DNA of 64,000 nucleotides, taken from assembly GCF_003545815.1 (NCBI RefSeq), contig NZ_PDUW01000001.1:496001-560000 (forward strand), given 5' to 3'. Shown here one piece after another: positions 17,620 through 25,312 of the stretch. The position numbers and the translations under genes are program-made. The DNA comes from Pusillimonas caeni. GTDB taxonomy: Bacteria > Pseudomonadota > Gammaproteobacteria > Burkholderiales > Burkholderiaceae_B. The notes under the pieces were generated by a model. It made no database searches and was not told the origin of the DNA. It saw only the letters and a list, made by a program, of their open reading frames with translations. Position 1 is the stretch's first letter; each line of letters opens with the position of its first letter.

Positions 17620-18432
17620 ATGGAAAACGACAATAACGCTAAGCCATCTCCTGCAAACGAAACCAGTACCAGCCAAATGCGCTCAACCATCGAGTTCCCT
17701 TACACGGATCTCGACAATGCCGTTGCTGTAGCACGGGCAGTCCATCAGGCTGGCGGCACTGCGTGTGAATCTGAACAACTCGCAGCTCAATTGGGAATCG
17801 AAGCCAGTGGCGGGGGATTTCGCCTACGAGTTAATGGGGCCAAGGTCTATGGTCTTATTACATATGAGCGCGGTGGCCGTATTTCGCTCACTGAGTTGGG
17901 TCGAAAAATGATCGATCAAAATCAAGAGCGTGAAGCACGAGTGCTGGCCTTTATGACTGTCCCTCTGTATAGCCGAGTTTATGATGAGTTCAAGGGCAGT
18001 GCACTTCCACCTCAGGCTGGATTGGAGCGTACACTTGAAAGAATAGGCGTTGGGGCTAAGGTGAAAGATAAGGCCCGTCAAGTGATGATGCGCAGCGCAA
18101 AACAGGCTGGGTTTCTTGATGCCGCTTCGGACAGATTGGTTAAGCCCGTAATTCGGCAGGATAACTCTACTACTAGTGGGCAAGGCACAGCCGCAGCAAC
18201 AGAGATGCCCAAAGAGGACGGAAAGAGAAATGGAAGCCAAACTGTCGATGGGCTACATCCATTCATTCAGGGTTTACTTTCGACGCTACCTTCCATAGGC
18301 ACCGCCTGGGGCGCTCAAGAACGCGTAAATTGGCTTAAAACAGCCGAAAGTATTTTCAAGATGATCTATCCTGATGACGAACATCGCGAGATTGACATCA
18401 ACATTAAGGAGGACAAGAAAAGCCCGCAATAG
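17620..18432 (+). CDS. Hypothetical protein, DUF5343-like, in lower-GC island
   Basis: A 270-residue soluble protein with no signal or membrane segment. The middle (about residues 25-175) looks like a winged-helix pair: PYTDLDNAVAVARAVHQAGG, SEQLAAQLGIEASGGGFRLRVNGAKVYGLI, RISLTELGRKMI, then ARVLAFMTVPLYSRVYDEFKG. This resembles DUF5343-type proteins, a comparison I hold tentatively. The tail is polar. The frame is open to 17575; the ATG at 17620 is preferred on sequence grounds, though neither start has a good ribosome-binding site. Codon choice is less GC-biased than in neighbours, suggesting recent acquisition. Confidence 0.7.
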   Translation: MENDNNAKPSPANETSTSQMRSTIEFPYTDLDNAVAVARAVHQAGGTACESEQLAAQLGIEASGGGFRLRVNGAKVYGLITYERGGRISLTELGRKMIDQNQEREARVLAFMTVPLYSRVYDEFKGSALPPQAGLERTLERIGVGAKVKDKARQVMMRSAKQAGFLDAASDRLVKPVIRQDNSTTSGQGTAAATEMPKEDGKRNGSQTVDGLHPFIQGLLSTLPSIGTAWGAQERVNWLKTAESIFKMIYPDDEHREIDINIKEDKKSPQ

Positions 18433-18445
18433 GAGCGTGCAAAGC

Positions 18446-18480
18446 AAAACGCCCCAGCCCTGCCAGGCTGAAGCGTTTTT
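18446..18480 (+). terminator. Intrinsic terminator of the DUF5343-like gene
   Basis: Stem AAAACGC (18446-18452) with GCGTTTT (18473-18479) enclosing a second stem CAGCC/GGCTG with a six-base loop; the 3' arm runs into five T residues. It starts 14 bases after the stop codon. Confidence 0.55.
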
Positions 18481-18528
18481 GGCGTTGGTTAAGGCTCGCG
18501 CCACCTACACCAGTTCTAACTCTGAACA

Positions 18529-18583
18529 CCTAAAGTTTAAAGCCTTTAGGGGTATGGGGCAAGGTTTGCCTTTAATAACCTTG
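18529..18583 (+). promoter_or_regulatory. Two successive stem-loops in the leader of the 42-codon ORF
   Basis: CCTAAAG (18529-18535) pairs with CTTTAGG (18544-18550), and CAAGGTT (18560-18566) pairs with AACCTTG (18577-18583). The second hairpin ends just before the AGGTGA ribosome-binding site, and a third small dyad CAGAT-GATT-ATCTG (18592-18605) contains the start codon. The layout suggests control of translation or a structured RNA, but no known class is recognised. Confidence 0.4.
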
Positions 18584-18594
18584 AAAGGTGACAG

Positions 18595-18723
18595 ATGATT
18601 ATCTGCTCTTACCCCAAGGCGGTACACGTCCGTCCATATGTCCGGTTTCGCCACGGTCGCTTGGAAAACGTATGTGAACATTGCCGCCGCTATCCAGGTC
18701 AACTGGAACTAGTGTTTCAGTAG
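18595..18723 (+). CDS. Short ORF, 42-residue basic protein, unknown
   Basis: ATG preceded by AAGGTGA at ideal spacing, and a 13-bp terminator 21 bases after the stop, so this looks like a real one-gene transcription unit. The product is small and basic with Arg/His/Cys-rich sequence: VHVRPYVRFRHGRLENVCEH is followed by CRRYP; Cys at 4, 27 and 30. A V-R-x-Y-x-R ... H-x-R-x-x-P outline is reminiscent of short repeats seen in other small bacterial proteins. I do not recognise a family. The alternative is that the transcript itself, not the peptide, is the product. Confidence 0.5.
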   Translation: MIICSYPKAVHVRPYVRFRHGRLENVCEHCRRYPGQLELVFQ

Positions 18724-18744
18724 ATATGAGTTCTTAGTACGTTG

Positions 18745-18776
18745 AAGCGGCAGCGGGAATACCCGCTGCCGCTTTC
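18745..18776 (+). terminator. Strong 13-bp terminator hairpin
   Basis: AAGCGGCAGCGGG (18745-18757) pairs perfectly with CCCGCTGCCGCTT (18762-18774) around an AATA loop, followed by TCTTTA. It ends the 42-codon ORF unit and is symmetrical enough to work in both directions. Confidence 0.75.
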
Positions 18777-18972
18777 TTTATGGGCCGTTACATATTTCAG
18801 CAACGATACAGATTGCCCAGATCCTCCCATAACTCGCTAAGCCACGTCAAAAACACTTTCGTAAAGACCTCTTGAGCGTAGCCCCATCTCGCGTAAAAGC
18901 GGTGAAGGCCAATTGTCGTAGCTTACAAGCCATCTAACTCAACCCATACCGCATCAGATGGCTATCCAGGCC

Positions 18973-19641
18973 TCACTCACCGGGCTCCAGCGGACGCTTG
19001 CGCTTGAAGATTTCGCCCAGCGAGGCGTAAAAAGGCCCGCCCAAGCGCGCCAGCGGGTCGATGGCGACGCTGTTCACATGACGTCCGTCGTAGACGTCCT
19101 TGGCAAGATGGAACATCACGATCTCGCCGATGTACAGCGTATTGACGCCCGCACCCAGCGGGACGATTTGCGACAGGCGGCACTCCATGTGCACGGGCGA
19201 AGACGCGACGCGCGGCGCGCCCACCACCTGGCTGGGCAGCAGCTCGATGCCCAGCTGCTCGGCCTCGCTGGTGTCCGCCCCGTATCTTGCGCTGCTGGCG
19301 TTCATGACGTCGAGCGCCGCCCGGGTGGTCACGTTCACCACGAACTCGCCGGTGTCACGGATGTTGCGGGCCGTGTCCTTCAGGCAGCCGTCATCGTGCA
19401 GGCCGATGTTGACGGCCAGCATGGGCGGCGTATCGGCCACGTAGTTGTACGAGCTGAACGGCGCGACGTTCACCACGCCGCCGGTGCTTCGCGTGCTGAT
19501 CCATGCGATGGGGCGCGGCACCACGACGCCGGTAAGCAGCTTGTAGGCCTGCGAAGAGGAAAGGTCCGCGATGGGCAGGGAGGTGTACTCGCCGCTGCCG
19601 GAAACGCTGTCAGCAGGGTTGGAAGGAGGAGAAGCGCTCAT
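18973..19641 (-). CDS. Flavin reductase-like (FMN-binding split-barrel) protein
   Basis: A 222-residue protein of the DIM6/NTAB flavin reductase-like family, shown by LLTGVVVPRPIAWISTRS (about 35-52), NVAPFSSYNYVA and the following PPMLAVNIG. Members either reduce free FMN/FAD with NAD(P)H for partner monooxygenases or bind FMN in other redox roles. It is the last gene of the minus-strand operon, 93 bases after the MarR gene. The FAD monooxygenase of the operon is single-component by sequence, so a reductase partner role is not required. No clear Shine-Dalgarno sequence. Confidence 0.85.
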   Translation of the reverse strand: MSASPPSNPADSVSGSGEYTSLPIADLSSSQAYKLLTGVVVPRPIAWISTRSTGGVVNVAPFSSYNYVADTPPMLAVNIGLHDDGCLKDTARNIRDTGEFVVNVTTRAALDVMNASSARYGADTSEAEQLGIELLPSQVVGAPRVASSPVHMECRLSQIVPLGAGVNTLYIGEIVMFHLAKDVYDGRHVNSVAIDPLARLGGPFYASLGEIFKRKRPLEPGE

Positions 19642-19734
19642 TTACATTGACCGAGACAGGCCGGAATTCAAGACACAGAAATTGCAGGATACCGCATCCC
19701 GAGGCTTTCCATGTCGCGGTCCACCGCATCGTTC

Positions 19735-20292
19735 TCATTCGTTGATGCGGCTGTCTATCTTCTGAATCAGGGTCAACAGGCTGCGCCGCTGGGTACGCGT
19801 CAAACCGTCCAGCGCCTCGTCAATGATGGGCCGGGCGTGAGGCCAGGCTTTTTCGTATGCCTCCACGCCTTTCTGCGTCAGGAATATATAGGTATAGCGC
19901 GCGTCTTCGGGCTTGGGCTTTCTGACCAGCAAGCCGCGCTGCTGCATCTGGTCCAGGACACGGCTGAGCACGGGCAGCGTGAGGACGATGCGCTTGCTGA
20001 GCATGCCGATCGTGATGCCGTCGCCGAAGTAAAGTATCTGCAAAACGCGATAGTGCTGGGCGGTGATGTCCAGCGCCCGCATTCTGTCGGCCAGGTCCAG
20101 ATTCAGCCGATTGATGATGCGGGAAAAATAATGCGCGACGTTGCCGTTCAACTGCCAGTCTTCAGGCAGGCCGGTGCCCCGGTTCTGGCCCGACTGCCCG
20201 TCTTGCGAAGGCGCCGCCTCGCCCGCGCGGGCCGAATCCGGCGTATCGCCGCGCCGCGCGGCGCCGCCGGAGTTAGAAGTTGTTTCGTTCAT
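19735..20292 (-). CDS. MarR family transcriptional regulator of the TRAP/meta-cleavage operon
   Basis: A 185-residue MarR regulator. The first 45 residues are a Gly/Ala/Ser-rich linker; the winged-helix part follows with LDITAQHYRVLQILYFGDG, GMLSKRIVLTLPVLSRVLDQMQQRGL and the wing with DARYTYIFLTQKG. GAGGT precedes the ATG. It lies nine bases after the LigB-type gene inside the operon rather than divergent from it, which implies autoregulation through the operon promoter; the TTGT-N4-ACAA pair at 26428-26451 is a candidate target. Confidence 0.9.
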   Translation of the reverse strand: MNETTSNSGGAARRGDTPDSARAGEAAPSQDGQSGQNRGTGLPEDWQLNGNVAHYFSRIINRLNLDLADRMRALDITAQHYRVLQILYFGDGITIGMLSKRIVLTLPVLSRVLDQMQQRGLLVRKPKPEDARYTYIFLTQKGVEAYEKAWPHARPIIDEALDGLTRTQRRSLLTLIQKIDSRINE

Positions 20293-20301
20293 CCATAGAC
20301 C

Positions 20302-21321
20302 TCAGTAAGGTTGGCGTCCGCCATACGTCAGAATGCCGACGCCCCCCATCCACTCCTTCACGGGCTCGTAGACCACCGTCCTGCCAGGCGCGCCGTCCAG
20401 CACACCCGCCAAAGCGATCCACATCGCCATCTCGTGCCCGCCGTTTCCTCCGGCACGTTCGACCGCATGGTAGTCCTGGCGCAGCAGATGCTCTATGTCG
20501 CCGCGCTCCAGGGCCGCCATGACCTCGCGATCCCATTCAACGTTGATCAACTGCTGGTCGCCCGCCGACATCCGGGCCTCGCGGGCGTGGAAATCGCGCC
20601 GCAAGTGAGGATCGGCAGCCCTCGCGACCGGACCTTCGCGCTGGGTGCGAAGCTGGCGTTGCAGCAGTTCGTCGTCGGCCGGTATGCGGTCCTCGTCGAC
20701 GAACGGAGGCCAATGCGAGATGCCGCCCGAAGCAAGCAGAGCCACCCGCTCGGGCCGTTCGGCGATCACCTTGCGTATGCATCGTCCGAGCTCGTAGCTT
20801 CTACGCCATGTGGGCAAAGGCGGAGCAAAACAATTGATGAATACCGGCACCACCGGTATGTCGCGATCGGGCCAAAGGAATTTCTTGGGAATCAGCACAT
20901 TGTGATTGAATTCGGCCGGGCCCGAACGCATCATATCAAAGCCGTCGGCAATGCATTGCTCGAGTATGCGCTTGCCGTAGCTGGCATCGCCCGGATGCGG
21001 GCGCCGTGTCATCTGCAGCCAATCCTGGGCATCGGGCGAGGGCCCGTAATGCACGTCGGATACGCTGACCGAGAACGTGGGCATATTGTTGAGCCAATAC
21101 ATGTCGAAATGGTCGTTGACGAAGGCTACGACGATGTCGGGCGCCGCTGCGTCGAGCTCTTGCCGGACCTGGCCGAAAGCCCGATGCAACCGCTCCATCT
21201 GATCGGCCGGCGGGGCATCCAGGCGGTCGCCCAGGCCGGGCGTATGGGTCATCGACACGGCGGCCACGATCTTGCCGCTCACTTCTGAATCGTATGCAAC
21301 AGGCTTGCAGTGGGAAATCAT
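20302..21321 (-). CDS. Class III extradiol ring-cleavage dioxygenase, LigB type
   Basis: A 339-residue non-heme Fe(II) dioxygenase that opens catecholic rings beside the diol. LigB-family features are the early metal His (H26 in MTHTPG), NDH (69-71), a further His in EFNHNV (140) and the GISHW segment; the C-terminal NGGHEMAMW stretch resembles gallate/3-O-methylgallate and MhpB-type enzymes. The start overlaps the stop of the hydrolase gene (ATGA). With the FAD monooxygenase and hydrolase it forms a hydroxylation, meta-cleavage and hydrolysis set. Which substrate is cleaved cannot be read from sequence. Confidence 0.88.
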   Translation of the reverse strand: MISHCKPVAYDSEVSGKIVAAVSMTHTPGLGDRLDAPPADQMERLHRAFGQVRQELDAAAPDIVVAFVNDHFDMYWLNNMPTFSVSVSDVHYGPSPDAQDWLQMTRRPHPGDASYGKRILEQCIADGFDMMRSGPAEFNHNVLIPKKFLWPDRDIPVVPVFINCFAPPLPTWRRSYELGRCIRKVIAERPERVALLASGGISHWPPFVDEDRIPADDELLQRQLRTQREGPVARAADPHLRRDFHAREARMSAGDQQLINVEWDREVMAALERGDIEHLLRQDYHAVERAGGNGGHEMAMWIALAGVLDGAPGRTVVYEPVKEWMGGVGILTYGGRQPY

Positions 21322-22259
21322 GTCTGCTCCGTATTTCTGTGCGCCGGCGCGCCGGGCGAGCCCCGAACCTCTTCACCGGGCTTAAGCGGCGAATGCATGC
21401 TCGACAGCAGCTCGCGCGCGGCCCGCGTCCAGGCATGGCCCGGCTGCATGCATTGCAGGCTGGTGTCGAAATGGGAACTGTCCTGCAGTTCGATCCAGGA
21501 CGTTTCAACGCCCGCGTGCGACAGCGCATCGACCATGAGGGGCCCCTGGGTCCTGATCCGGGGGAAATCATCCTCGCCCCAGGCGACGAGAAACCGTGTG
21601 GCGACCGGCCTCACGCGCAGGATGGGGCTGGCTTCGGCATCGTCCTCTTCCCGGGCGAGGAAATCGCGATAGGCGCGTTGCTGTCCCGCATCCCGCTGTT
21701 GCGGAGGCGCCCTCAGATCGAAGGGCGCGGAGACCGGCAGACAAGCCTTCACCACATCGGCAGGCAGGCCGCGCCGGACCAACCCCTCGCTGTCCAGGGC
21801 CGTCAATGCCGCAAGATGTCCGCCCGCGGAATGGCCACCCAGGGCGATGCGATCGGGGTCGCCTCCGTGGACGCCGATGTTCCGCCAGACCCATGACAAT
21901 GCATCCTGGGTGTCCCACAGCGCATCGGGAAACCTCGACTCGGGCGACAGGCGGTATGACACCGATATGAAAATAGCCGGCAGGTCGATGAACAGCGGCG
22001 CCATGAAGCCCATCCATTCCTTGTAGCCGCAGGTCCATGCTCCGCCATGAAGAAACATCAGCACGGGCACCGGTCCTTCGGTAACCTCGGATGGCAGATA
22101 GACGTCCAGCTTTTGCCAGTAGTCGTCCCCGTACGGTATGTCCGGCACATGCTCGGCATGCGCCTGCACCGAGCGCGAGAGTTCGAGCACCCGCTCGGCG
22201 TAGGGGCCCGCTTCCGGATGCAGCAGTGCCGGACGCGGCGGCAGCGCGTCCATCGTCAT
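21318..22259 (-). CDS. Alpha/beta hydrolase (esterase/lipase, HSL-like)
   Basis: A 313-residue hydrolase. Oxyanion-hole motif HGGAW, nucleophile elbow GGHSAGGH with the serine, a late Asp in WGEDD and His in SSHFD give a complete catalytic triad. The fold group includes carboxylesterases and kynurenine-formamidase-like enzymes. It overlaps the monooxygenase stop (ATGA at its start) and the dioxygenase start, so it is tightly coupled in the operon. It may hydrolyse the substrate ester or amide before hydroxylation or the ring-cleavage product afterwards. Confidence 0.88.
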   Translation of the reverse strand: MTMDALPPRPALLHPEAGPYAERVLELSRSVQAHAEHVPDIPYGDDYWQKLDVYLPSEVTEGPVPVLMFLHGGAWTCGYKEWMGFMAPLFIDLPAIFISVSYRLSPESRFPDALWDTQDALSWVWRNIGVHGGDPDRIALGGHSAGGHLAALTALDSEGLVRRGLPADVVKACLPVSAPFDLRAPPQQRDAGQQRAYRDFLAREEDDAEASPILRVRPVATRFLVAWGEDDFPRIRTQGPLMVDALSHAGVETSWIELQDSSHFDTSLQCMQPGHAWTRAARELLSSMHSPLKPGEEVRGSPGAPAHRNTEQT

Positions 22260-23413
22260 GCCGCGTCCTCCGCCGCCACGGGCCTGGCGCCGGTCGGATG
22301 GCTGCGCGCGGTGCGCAGCCGCTGCGCGGAAAGCCAGGGATGACTGCTGGCGAAACCCATGGCCGCCGTGCGCAGTTCGTCGGGCCAGGAGGTCAGTACG
22401 CCATACAGCATGCTCCATAGCTGCGTGTGCTCGGTCAGTTCGCGCTCCCGCTCCTCCCAGCGCACGAGCGCCTGGGGGATGTCTTCACGCGAGGCGACCG
22501 CCCCCAGCTCATGAGCCAGCGACAGGCCGTTCTGCATGGCCGTGCCGCCGCCCTGGCCCAGGTTGGGCGGCATGGCATGGGCCGCATCGCCGGTCACGGC
22601 GACATGGCCCTGGGACCAGCGGCGCAGCTTCACCATCGAAAATCTATCCCACCGCGCAGTCGGTCCGATGCGCTCGATCAAAGACGCCAGGTGCGGAAAG
22701 CTGGCCGTCCAAAGGGCCTTGTCCACGGGGACCCGCGCCGCCTGGACGTCGTCATGCAGACACGTCAAGGCCATGTAGATCCAGTCGGGCGAGCAGGGCG
22801 TGACCAGGACACGCCGCGTTCCGTTCCAGTGCTCGACGAAACGGCCGTCTCCGTCCCCCGGCATGCGGGGGACCATGACGCGTATCGCGCCCTCGGAAAG
22901 CAGCTCGAACTGGCTCGCCAAGCCCAAAGAGTCCCTGACCCTGGAGTGCACGCCATCGGCGCCCACGACGACGTCCGCCGGCAAGGAGCTTCCGTCCCGC
23001 AGAAGAAGCCTGCCTTCGGGCGCGGCGCCGATCACCTCGGAACCGGTCGCCACCTCGGCTCCCGCGCCGACCGCCGCATTCAGCAAGGCCTGCAGCAGCT
23101 GCTGCCGGGGCAGCGCAAATACCTCTACCGCCCCTTCGCCCTGCACCGGCACCCGGGGGATCACATTGTTGTTGCAATCGCGCAGTTCGGACGCCGTGCC
23201 GCGATTGGCGCCGCGCAGCGCTTCTTCGCGCGCACCCACTGCCTCGAGCACCCTCAGGCCATTGCCCCATATATAGATGCCCGCCCCCGCCTCGCGGATT
23301 TCAGGGTTGCGTTCATGCACCCTCACTTTCCAGCCGCGTTGCGCCAGCGCCGCCGCCGTGGTCAGGGCGCACAGGCCGCCGCCCGCGATTTCCGCTCTAA
23401 ACTGCTTGGTCAT
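22256..23413 (-). CDS. FAD-dependent aromatic monooxygenase (salicylate/6-hydroxynicotinate hydroxylase group)
   Basis: A 385-residue class A flavoprotein monooxygenase. Seen are the dinucleotide motif at 9-27 (IAGGGLCALTTAAALAQRG), the DG motif VVGADGVHSRVR near 155-166 and the GD motif VTGDAAHAMPPNLGQG near 280-295. These enzymes hydroxylate, often with decarboxylation, a phenol or hydroxypyridine using NAD(P)H and O2, here presumably to make the diol cleaved by the LigB enzyme. GGAGA precedes the ATG. The gene follows dctM-like permease by 76 bases on the same strand. Confidence 0.9.
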   Translation of the reverse strand: MTKQFRAEIAGGGLCALTTAAALAQRGWKVRVHERNPEIREAGAGIYIWGNGLRVLEAVGAREEALRGANRGTASELRDCNNNVIPRVPVQGEGAVEVFALPRQQLLQALLNAAVGAGAEVATGSEVIGAAPEGRLLLRDGSSLPADVVVGADGVHSRVRDSLGLASQFELLSEGAIRVMVPRMPGDGDGRFVEHWNGTRRVLVTPCSPDWIYMALTCLHDDVQAARVPVDKALWTASFPHLASLIERIGPTARWDRFSMVKLRRWSQGHVAVTGDAAHAMPPNLGQGGGTAMQNGLSLAHELGAVASREDIPQALVRWEERERELTEHTQLWSMLYGVLTSWPDELRTAAMGFASSHPWLSAQRLRTARSHPTGARPVAAEDAA

Positions 23414-23489
23414 GTGATGTCTCCAATTCCATCATTCCTGATGCGCCGCCGAGCGGTCCGCACGGCCAAGGCGTCCCGCCCGGAATTCC

Positions 23490-24782
23490 CTATTGCATCA
23501 GCGCCGGAAGAAACAAGGCGATGGCCGGGAAAGCCAGAACCAGGCCTATGCGTATCAGGTCGAACACAAAGAAAGGCAGCACTCCCCGAAAAGCCTGGCC
23601 GGTCGATATATCGGGAAAGGCGGCTTTCAGCACAAAAATATTCAGGCCGACCGGCGGCGAAATCAGGCCCACCTCGGTCGCAATGACGACCACGATGCCG
23701 AACCAGACCAGGTCTATGCCCAGGCCCGACACCACCGGCAACAGCAGCGGCACAGTCAACAGAATCATGGACAGGCTTTCCAGCATCGTTCCCAGGACGA
23801 GGTAGATGCATACGATGATGATCATCACCATCAAGGGGGACACCCCCAGGCCGCCTATCCACTGCTCGAGCGCCGTCGCTCCCCCGGCAATGCTGAGAAA
23901 GTTCGAGAACAGCAGCGCGCCGAACAGCAGGAAGAACATCATGGCCGTGGTGCGCACCGTATCGACCACGATGTCCAGAAAACGTCCCCAGGTCAGCGTG
24001 CGGCGGCCCAGGGCAAAGAGCAGCGCTCCGGCCGCGCCGACGCCCGCCGCTTCGTTTGGCGTGAAAAGTCCCGAATAGATGCCGCCCAGGATGACCACGA
24101 ACAGCACCACGATGGCCCAGACGTTGGCCAGCGCGCGCAAGCGCTCGGGCCATGCGGTGCGCTCTCCGCGCGGACCGGCCTTCGGATCGACCAGGGTGGC
24201 GTAGGTGACCGCCATGCTGTACAGGACGATGCCCAGCAAGCCGGGAACGACGCCCGCCATGAACAATTGGGCGATGTCCGTGTTGGTCAAAAAACCATAG
24301 ATGATCAAGATGACGCTGGGCGGTATCAGGATGCCCAAGGTGCCCCCTGAAGCCACCGAAGCCACCGCAAGCCCGTCTGCGTAACCGTAGCGGCGCATCT
24401 GCGGCAAGGCTACTTTCCCCATGGTGGCGGCGGTCGCCATGCTGGAACCCGACACGGCGCTGAAGCCGCCGCAAGCCAATATGGTGGCATGCGCTAGCCC
24501 GCCCCGGTAATGACCCAGAAACGCATAGGCGGCGGAATACAGATCTTGAGACAGCCGCGATCGAGCAATCAGGTTGCCCATCAGGATGAACAGGGGCAGC
24601 AATGAAAAGCTGTAGTTCAGCATATTGTCGACGACGATCTGCCCCGTCATGGCCAGGGCGGGCGCCCAGCCGACCAGGAGGCCGAACCCCACGACGCCCA
24701 CTGCGCCCATGCATACCGCGATGGGTATGCCCGCCGCCATCATCAGCACCATGGCGGCAAAACCGATCAGGGAGGCCGTCAT
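23490..24782 (-). CDS. TRAP transporter large permease, DctM type
   Basis: A 430-residue membrane protein with about 12 hydrophobic segments and TRAP-family stretches SLLPLFILMGNLIARS, SGSSMATAATMGKVALPQM and GGTLGILIPPSVILIIYG. It is the ion-coupled transport subunit. The start overlaps the stop of the small permease gene as ATGA; an apparent longer frame upstream lies inside that gene. Confidence 0.94.
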   Translation of the reverse strand: MTASLIGFAAMVLMMAAGIPIAVCMGAVGVVGFGLLVGWAPALAMTGQIVVDNMLNYSFSLLPLFILMGNLIARSRLSQDLYSAAYAFLGHYRGGLAHATILACGGFSAVSGSSMATAATMGKVALPQMRRYGYADGLAVASVASGGTLGILIPPSVILIIYGFLTNTDIAQLFMAGVVPGLLGIVLYSMAVTYATLVDPKAGPRGERTAWPERLRALANVWAIVVLFVVILGGIYSGLFTPNEAAGVGAAGALLFALGRRTLTWGRFLDIVVDTVRTTAMMFFLLFGALLFSNFLSIAGGATALEQWIGGLGVSPLMVMIIIVCIYLVLGTMLESLSMILLTVPLLLPVVSGLGIDLVWFGIVVVIATEVGLISPPVGLNIFVLKAAFPDISTGQAFRGVLPFFVFDLIRIGLVLAFPAIALFLPALMQ

Positions 24783-25312
24783 GCCGCGCCCTCCTCTCTT
24801 CCGGACCGCCGGCCCATGGCGGTCCGGCATGCGTGGGCCGCCGTCAGCAGCGCCGACAGCCCGAACAAGAAGGCCGTGACATACAAAATCGGGGAGACAG
24901 GCCACTGCAGCATCGACGTGGTCCGGTGCGTCTGGGCCGCCAGCGCCGCTTGCACCCATACCTGCCAGGCCACGATGCCCTCCGCAAGCGCCGTGGCCAA
25001 CAGGACCCCGGGCTGCTGCAGCCGGCGCAGCCAGCCTTTCAGCAGCGGCAGCAGCATGTCGATGTGGACGTGATCGGCGCGCATGGCAACCAGGGGCAGG
25101 CCCGCAGCGACGATGATTCCCACCGCCAGTTCGGACAGTTCGTACGCGCCGATGACCGTGGCGTCGACGACGTTACGGCCCACCACGTCGACCACCGTGA
25201 TCAACATCAGCGCCATGAGCGCCGCGCCGCCCAGCACCCCCAGGACGAGATGCAGCCGGCTCGTCCATCGCCCTTGTGCGTGTGCGTCCCGATCGTGATC
25301 CAGGGTGTCCAT
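24779..25312 (-). CDS. TRAP transporter small permease, DctQ type
   Basis: A 177-residue membrane protein with four hydrophobic segments (about 22-42, 58-75, 97-117, 138-158) and the DctQ-like region VVDVVGRNVVDATVIGAYELSEL (key residues R, P/A-rich turn, E). It joins the large permease in the membrane. The ATG at 25312 shares one base with the stop of the binding-protein gene (TGATG). Confidence 0.9.
   Translation of the reverse strand: MDTLDHDRDAHAQGRWTSRLHLVLGVLGGAALMALMLITVVDVVGRNVVDATVIGAYELSELAVGIIVAAGLPLVAMRADHVHIDMLLPLLKGWLRRLQQPGVLLATALAEGIVAWQVWVQAALAAQTHRTTSMLQWPVSPILYVTAFLFGLSALLTAAHACRTAMGRRSGREEGAA

Larger units (their letters stand above)
18433..18972. other. Intergenic part of the island: terminator, structured leader, 42-codon ORF, terminator
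   Basis: After the hypothetical gene come an intrinsic terminator (18446-18480), stem-loops at 18529-18550 and 18560-18583, a short ORF (18595-18723) and a strong hairpin (18745-18776). The remaining part to 18957 holds no gene I can support; a minus-strand open frame of about 42 codons at 18797-18923 reads protein-like (WGYAQEVFTKVFLTWLSELW) but has no start codon and may be a relic. Confidence 0.45.

Noticed and set aside
18797-18923. Minus-strand frame that reads protein-like
   Set aside because: No start codon or ribosome-binding site and a stop immediately upstream; at most a gene relic.
17275-18972. Prophage, integron cassette or insertion sequence in the lower-GC island
   Set aside because: No integrase, transposase, attC-like structure or terminal inverted repeats were seen.
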